A stretch of 9,007 nt of DNA from Pseudomonadota bacterium (GTDB taxonomy: Bacteria; Pseudomonadota; Alphaproteobacteria; Sphingomonadales; Sphingomonadaceae): positions 1-9,007 of the forward strand of contig JAEWCW010000207.1 in assembly GCA_023390415.1 (NCBI GenBank), in the 5' to 3' direction. The position numbers and the translations under genes were made by a program. Below the pieces are notes generated by a model. The model was not told the DNA's origin, did no database searches, and saw only the letters and a program-made list of their open reading frames with translations. Positions 6,296 to 9,007 of the stretch are shown here, piece after piece. The first letter of the stretch is position 1, and each line of letters opens with the position of its first letter.

Positions 6296-7333
6296 TTGAA
6301 AAAGACTCTCATCGCGGCCGCGATCGCGGCGCTCGCGCTTGCCGGTTGCGGCGGCACCGGCGGTCAGGCCGCTCGCCAGCAGATCCGCATCGTCGGCTCC
6401 TCCACCGTCTTCCCCTTCACCCGCGCCGTCGCCGAGCGCTTCGGCCAGGCCAATGCGCAGAACGGCGCGCCGATCGTCGAATCGACCGGCACCGGCGGCG
6501 GGATCTCGCAATTCTGCCAGGGCGTCGGCGCCAACACGCCGGACATCGTCAACGCCTCGCGGCGGATGAAGGCGTCCGAGCTCGAGGCGTGCAACCGGAA
6601 CGGAGTCGCGCAGGTGATCGAGATCCCGGTCGGGATCGACGGTCTCACGCTGATCGAATCGGTGCGCGAGCCCGCCTTCCAGCTCACCGCGCGCGACGTC
6701 TATGCAGCGCTCGCCGCCAATCCGTTCGGCCGTCCGCAGACGGCGCGGACCTGGCGCGACGTCAACGCTTCGCTCCCGGCAATCCCGATCCGCGTCTACG
6801 GCCCGCCGCCGACCTCCGGTACCCGCGACAGCTTCGCCGAGCTGATCCTCGAGAAAGGCTGCGACACGGACGAGGCGATGAAGGCGCTCAAGACCCAGGA
6901 TTCGGACCGTCACAAGACGGTCTGCACCCAGATCCGCGAGGATGGCGCCTGGGTCGATGCCGGCGAGGACGACAACCTCCTCGTCCAGCGCGTCAGCGAC
7001 AATCCGGGCTGGCTCGGCGTTCTCGGTTTCTCGTTCCTGCAGGCGAACCAGGACCGAGTCCGCGGAATCCCGATCGCCGGCGTGGCGCCGACCGCTGAGA
7101 CCATCCAGGATCTCTCCTATCCCGGCGCCCGCCAGCTCTACATCTACGTGAAGGGCGAGCACATGGCGGCGATCCCGGGCTTGCGCGAGTTCCTCGCCGA
7201 ATATCAGCGCGGCTGGGCGCAGGGCGGCTATCTGACGCAGATCGGCATGATCCCGTCGGCGACCGACGTCCAGGCGCGCGCCGGTCAGCAGATCACCAAC
7301 CCGCGTCCGCTGACCGCGGCGGACCTGCACTGA
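6296..7333 (+). CDS. pstS: Phosphate-binding lipoprotein PstS
   Basis: PstS is the periplasmic phosphate receptor of the Pst ABC importer. From the TTG start the protein is 345 aa. It begins with two Lys and a hydrophobic core ending in the lipobox LALAGC, so Cys18 is the predicted lipidated residue anchoring it to the membrane. The type II binding-protein fold shows the phosphate-contact segments expected of PstS: GSSTVFPFT (34-42), STGTGGG (63-69), NASRRM (86-91) and SGTRDSF (174-180). An ATG start at 6284 would add only four residues (MEAG) and lacks a ribosome site. The gene follows a PHO box and is 31 nt upstream of pstC, so it is the first gene of the Pst operon. Membrane-anchored PstS is usual in some bacteria, whereas E. 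coli PstS is freely periplasmic. Confidence 0.95.
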   Translation: MKKTLIAAAIAALALAGCGGTGGQAARQQIRIVGSSTVFPFTRAVAERFGQANAQNGAPIVESTGTGGGISQFCQGVGANTPDIVNASRRMKASELEACNRNGVAQVIEIPVGIDGLTLIESVREPAFQLTARDVYAALAANPFGRPQTARTWRDVNASLPAIPIRVYGPPPTSGTRDSFAELILEKGCDTDEAMKALKTQDSDRHKTVCTQIREDGAWVDAGEDDNLLVQRVSDNPGWLGVLGFSFLQANQDRVRGIPIAGVAPTAETIQDLSYPGARQLYIYVKGEHMAAIPGLREFLAEYQRGWAQGGYLTQIGMIPSATDVQARAGQQITNPRPLTAADLH

Positions 7334-7364
7334 TCCGAAGCGGGTTCGAAGGAAGGAAGCTTCA

Positions 7365-8744
7365 GTGCCGGTCTGGGCGACCCTGTTCTTGATCCTCGGC
7401 CTCGGGGCCGCTGCCTGGTTCGCCGCGCGCGCACGGGCGGCGGCCTTCGCCGGCGGAGGGGTGCGGCCGCATTCGCTGCCCGGCCAGCACGGCTCGTACG
7501 TGGCGCTCTGGGCCGCGGTGCCGGCGCTGACCTTCCTCTTCCTCTGGAACTACATCTCCTTCGGCCTGGTACAGAACCAGGTGCTGTCGAGCCCGGAGGC
7601 GGCCTCGCTGCCCGCCTTCGACATGCAGCGCAACGCGATCCTGGCCGAGGCGAGGGCGATCGCGACCGGCCATCTCGCCGTCGCCTTCAATCCGCAGGCG
7701 AACACGCTCGCGCCGCTCTATGCCTCCGCGATTCGCTTCTATTCGCTGATCGGCCTCGCCGGCGCTTTGGTCGCCGGTTTCGCCGGCGGCGCCTTCGCCT
7801 GGACCCGCCTTTCGCCGGATTTCCGAGCCCGCACCCGGATCGAGCGCGCCGTGATGGCGACCCTGCTCGTCGCCAGCCTGATCGCGATCCTGACGACGAT
7901 CGGGATCGTCCTTTCGCTGGTGTTCGAGACGGCGCGCTTCTTCTCGTTCGTCAATCCGCTCGAATTCCTGTTCGGCACCAACTGGAGCCCGCAGATCGCG
8001 ATCCGCGCAGACCAGGCCGGTTCATCGGGCGGATTCGGCGCCGTCCCGCTCTTCTGGGGGACGATCTTCATCGGCGCGATCATCGCGATGATCGTCGCGA
8101 TCCCGCTCGGCCTGATGAGCGCGATCTACCTCACCCAATATGCCAGGCCGACGACCCGCAAGTGGATGAAGCCGCTGCTCGAGATGCTCGCCGGCGTTCC
8201 GACCGTGGTCTACGGCTATTTCGCGGCTTTGACGGTAGCGCCGGCGGTGCGCAGCCTCGGCGTGTCGCTCGGCATACCGTCCAGCTCCGAATCCGCGCTC
8301 GCGGCGGGCCTGGTGATGGGCGTGATGATCATCCCGTTCGTCTCCTCGATGGCCGACGATTCGATCGCCGCGGTTCCGCAGGCGATGCGCGACGGCAGCC
8401 TGGCGATGGGCGCGACCAAGTCCGAGACGATCCGCAAGGTGCTTCTTCCGGCCGCGCTCCCGGGCGTCGTCGGCGGGGTTCTGCTCGCGGTCAGCCGCGC
8501 GATCGGCGAGACGATGATCGTGGTCATGGCCGCGGGCCTCGCCGCCAATCTCACCGCCAATCCGTTTTCCAGCGTCACCACCGTCACGACGCAGATCGTG
8601 ATGCTGCTGACCGGCGACCAGGAGTTCGACAGCCCGAAGACGCTCGCCGCCTTCGCGCTCGGCCTCGTTCTCTTCCTCGTGACGCTGGCGCTCAACATCG
8701 TCGCCCTGCGCGTCGTCAAGAAGTACCGGGAAGCTTATGAATAG
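7365..8744 (+). CDS. pstC: Phosphate ABC transporter permease PstC, long form
   Basis: PstC pairs with PstA to form the inner-membrane channel for phosphate. At 459 aa it is about 140 aa longer than E. coli PstC (319 aa). The extension, residues 1 to about 160, has membrane segments at 5-25, 46-66 and 122-146 and corresponds to the DUF3708-type N-terminal region known from proteobacterial PstC proteins. The permease part has likely helices at about 162-187, 228-256, 278-296, 312-328, 366-390 and 426-450. The EAA-type loop that contacts the ATPase is at 343-367, with GATKSETIRKVLLPAALPG at its end. The start is a GTG at 7365 preceded by GAAGGAAGGAAG at about 6-17 nt, a good ribosome site. Its stop overlaps pstA by 8 nt. 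Confidence 0.94.
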   Translation: MPVWATLFLILGLGAAAWFAARARAAAFAGGGVRPHSLPGQHGSYVALWAAVPALTFLFLWNYISFGLVQNQVLSSPEAASLPAFDMQRNAILAEARAIATGHLAVAFNPQANTLAPLYASAIRFYSLIGLAGALVAGFAGGAFAWTRLSPDFRARTRIERAVMATLLVASLIAILTTIGIVLSLVFETARFFSFVNPLEFLFGTNWSPQIAIRADQAGSSGGFGAVPLFWGTIFIGAIIAMIVAIPLGLMSAIYLTQYARPTTRKWMKPLLEMLAGVPTVVYGYFAALTVAPAVRSLGVSLGIPSSSESALAAGLVMGVMIIPFVSSMADDSIAAVPQAMRDGSLAMGATKSETIRKVLLPAALPGVVGGVLLAVSRAIGETMIVVMAAGLAANLTANPFSSVTTVTTQIVMLLTGDQEFDSPKTLAAFALGLVLFLVTLALNIVALRVVKKYREAYE

Positions 8745-9007
8745 CCGCGCGCCCACCGACTGGAACGGCGAGGCGATGCAGCGCCGGATCGCGAAGCGCT
8801 ACGCCGCCGAGCGGCGGTTCAAGCTGCTCGGCCTGTTCGCCGTCCTGCTCTCGGCCGGCTTCCTCGCCTTCCTCCTGGTGACGATCCTCGTCCAGGGAGT
8901 CGGCGGCTTCTCCTGGACCTTCCTCACCGGTTCGGACGCGACCGATCCGATGCGGGTCGGCATCTGGGGGGCGCTGAAGGGCTCGCTCCTGACCATGGCG
9001 GTGACGA
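8737..9007 (+). CDS. pstA: Phosphate ABC transporter permease PstA, N-terminal 90 codons (runs off right edge)
   Basis: This is the second channel subunit of the Pst importer. An ATG at 8737, inside the end of pstC (ATGAATAG), opens a frame that stays open to the window end. The first 90 residues contain a basic segment RRIAKRYAAERRFK (16-29), one clear membrane helix (about 30-53), then the sequence WGALKGSLLTMAVT (77-90), which is the start of the permease domain. The basic-plus-helix N-terminus fits the DUF3333-type region found at the front of long proteobacterial PstA proteins. The EAA loop and remaining helices lie outside the window. The 8-nt overlap with pstC and the shared pathway support operon membership. 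Confidence 0.9.
   Translation, partial: MNSRAPTDWNGEAMQRRIAKRYAAERRFKLLGLFAVLLSAGFLAFLLVTILVQGVGGFSWTFLTGSDATDPMRVGIWGALKGSLLTMAVT

Noticed and set aside
6218..7330. A 370-codon minus-strand frame opposite pstS (and a 244-codon one opposite pstC at 8022-8756)
   Set aside because: Both shadow confidently identified Pst genes and are rich in Arg, Asp and Ala with no family features.

Overview
This is a high-GC (about two-thirds G+C by eye) chromosomal window. It looks alphaproteobacterial, most likely from a sphingomonad (Sphingomonadales). That guess rests on codon use, on the sequence style of PccB and methylmalonyl-CoA mutase, on long PstC/PstA proteins with N-terminal extensions, and on a GTTC-N7-GTTC LexA-type site. 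It was made from memory of these families, not from a database search. No rRNA, tRNA, CRISPR array, integrase or insertion sequence was seen.

Left half (minus strand, reading from about 4866 down to 1): a propionyl-CoA to succinyl-CoA operon. The order is pccB (carboxyltransferase subunit of propionyl-CoA carboxylase), a small CdiI-immunity-like protein, mce (methylmalonyl-CoA epimerase), a 342-nt gap, scpA/mutA (B12-dependent methylmalonyl-CoA mutase), and the first 27 codons of bioB (biotin synthase), which runs off the left edge. PccB needs a biotinylated partner subunit, so bioB in the operon suggests that biotin supply is coupled to the biotin enzyme. The alpha subunit gene (pccA) is not in the window and may lie further left. 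Three of the four junctions are 4-nt ATGA stop/start overlaps. The mce-scpA gap is the exception, and it holds a perfect GTTC-N7-GTTC site, a 17-bp dyad and a REP-like palindrome.

Middle (4867-5195): the divergent intergenic region between pccB and a SleB-type cell-wall hydrolase gene. It contains two adjacent stem-loops. The second is a textbook intrinsic terminator on the plus strand, although no gene ends there. This suggests a small RNA or a leader attenuator.

Right half (plus strand): a secreted SleB/hydrolase_2 protein (5196-6188), then a PHO box made of GTCAC repeats at 11-bp spacing, then the high-affinity phosphate uptake genes pstS, pstC and the start of pstA, which runs off the right edge. 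PstS captures phosphate at the outer face of the inner membrane and PstC/PstA form the channel. The ATPase (pstB) and phoU would be expected just beyond the window.

Most of the window is ordinary core metabolism. The points worth a second look are the unexplained double hairpin at 5014-5068, the LexA-like site inside a metabolic operon, and the immunity-like small protein between pccB and mce. I did not find a convincing new multi-gene system.
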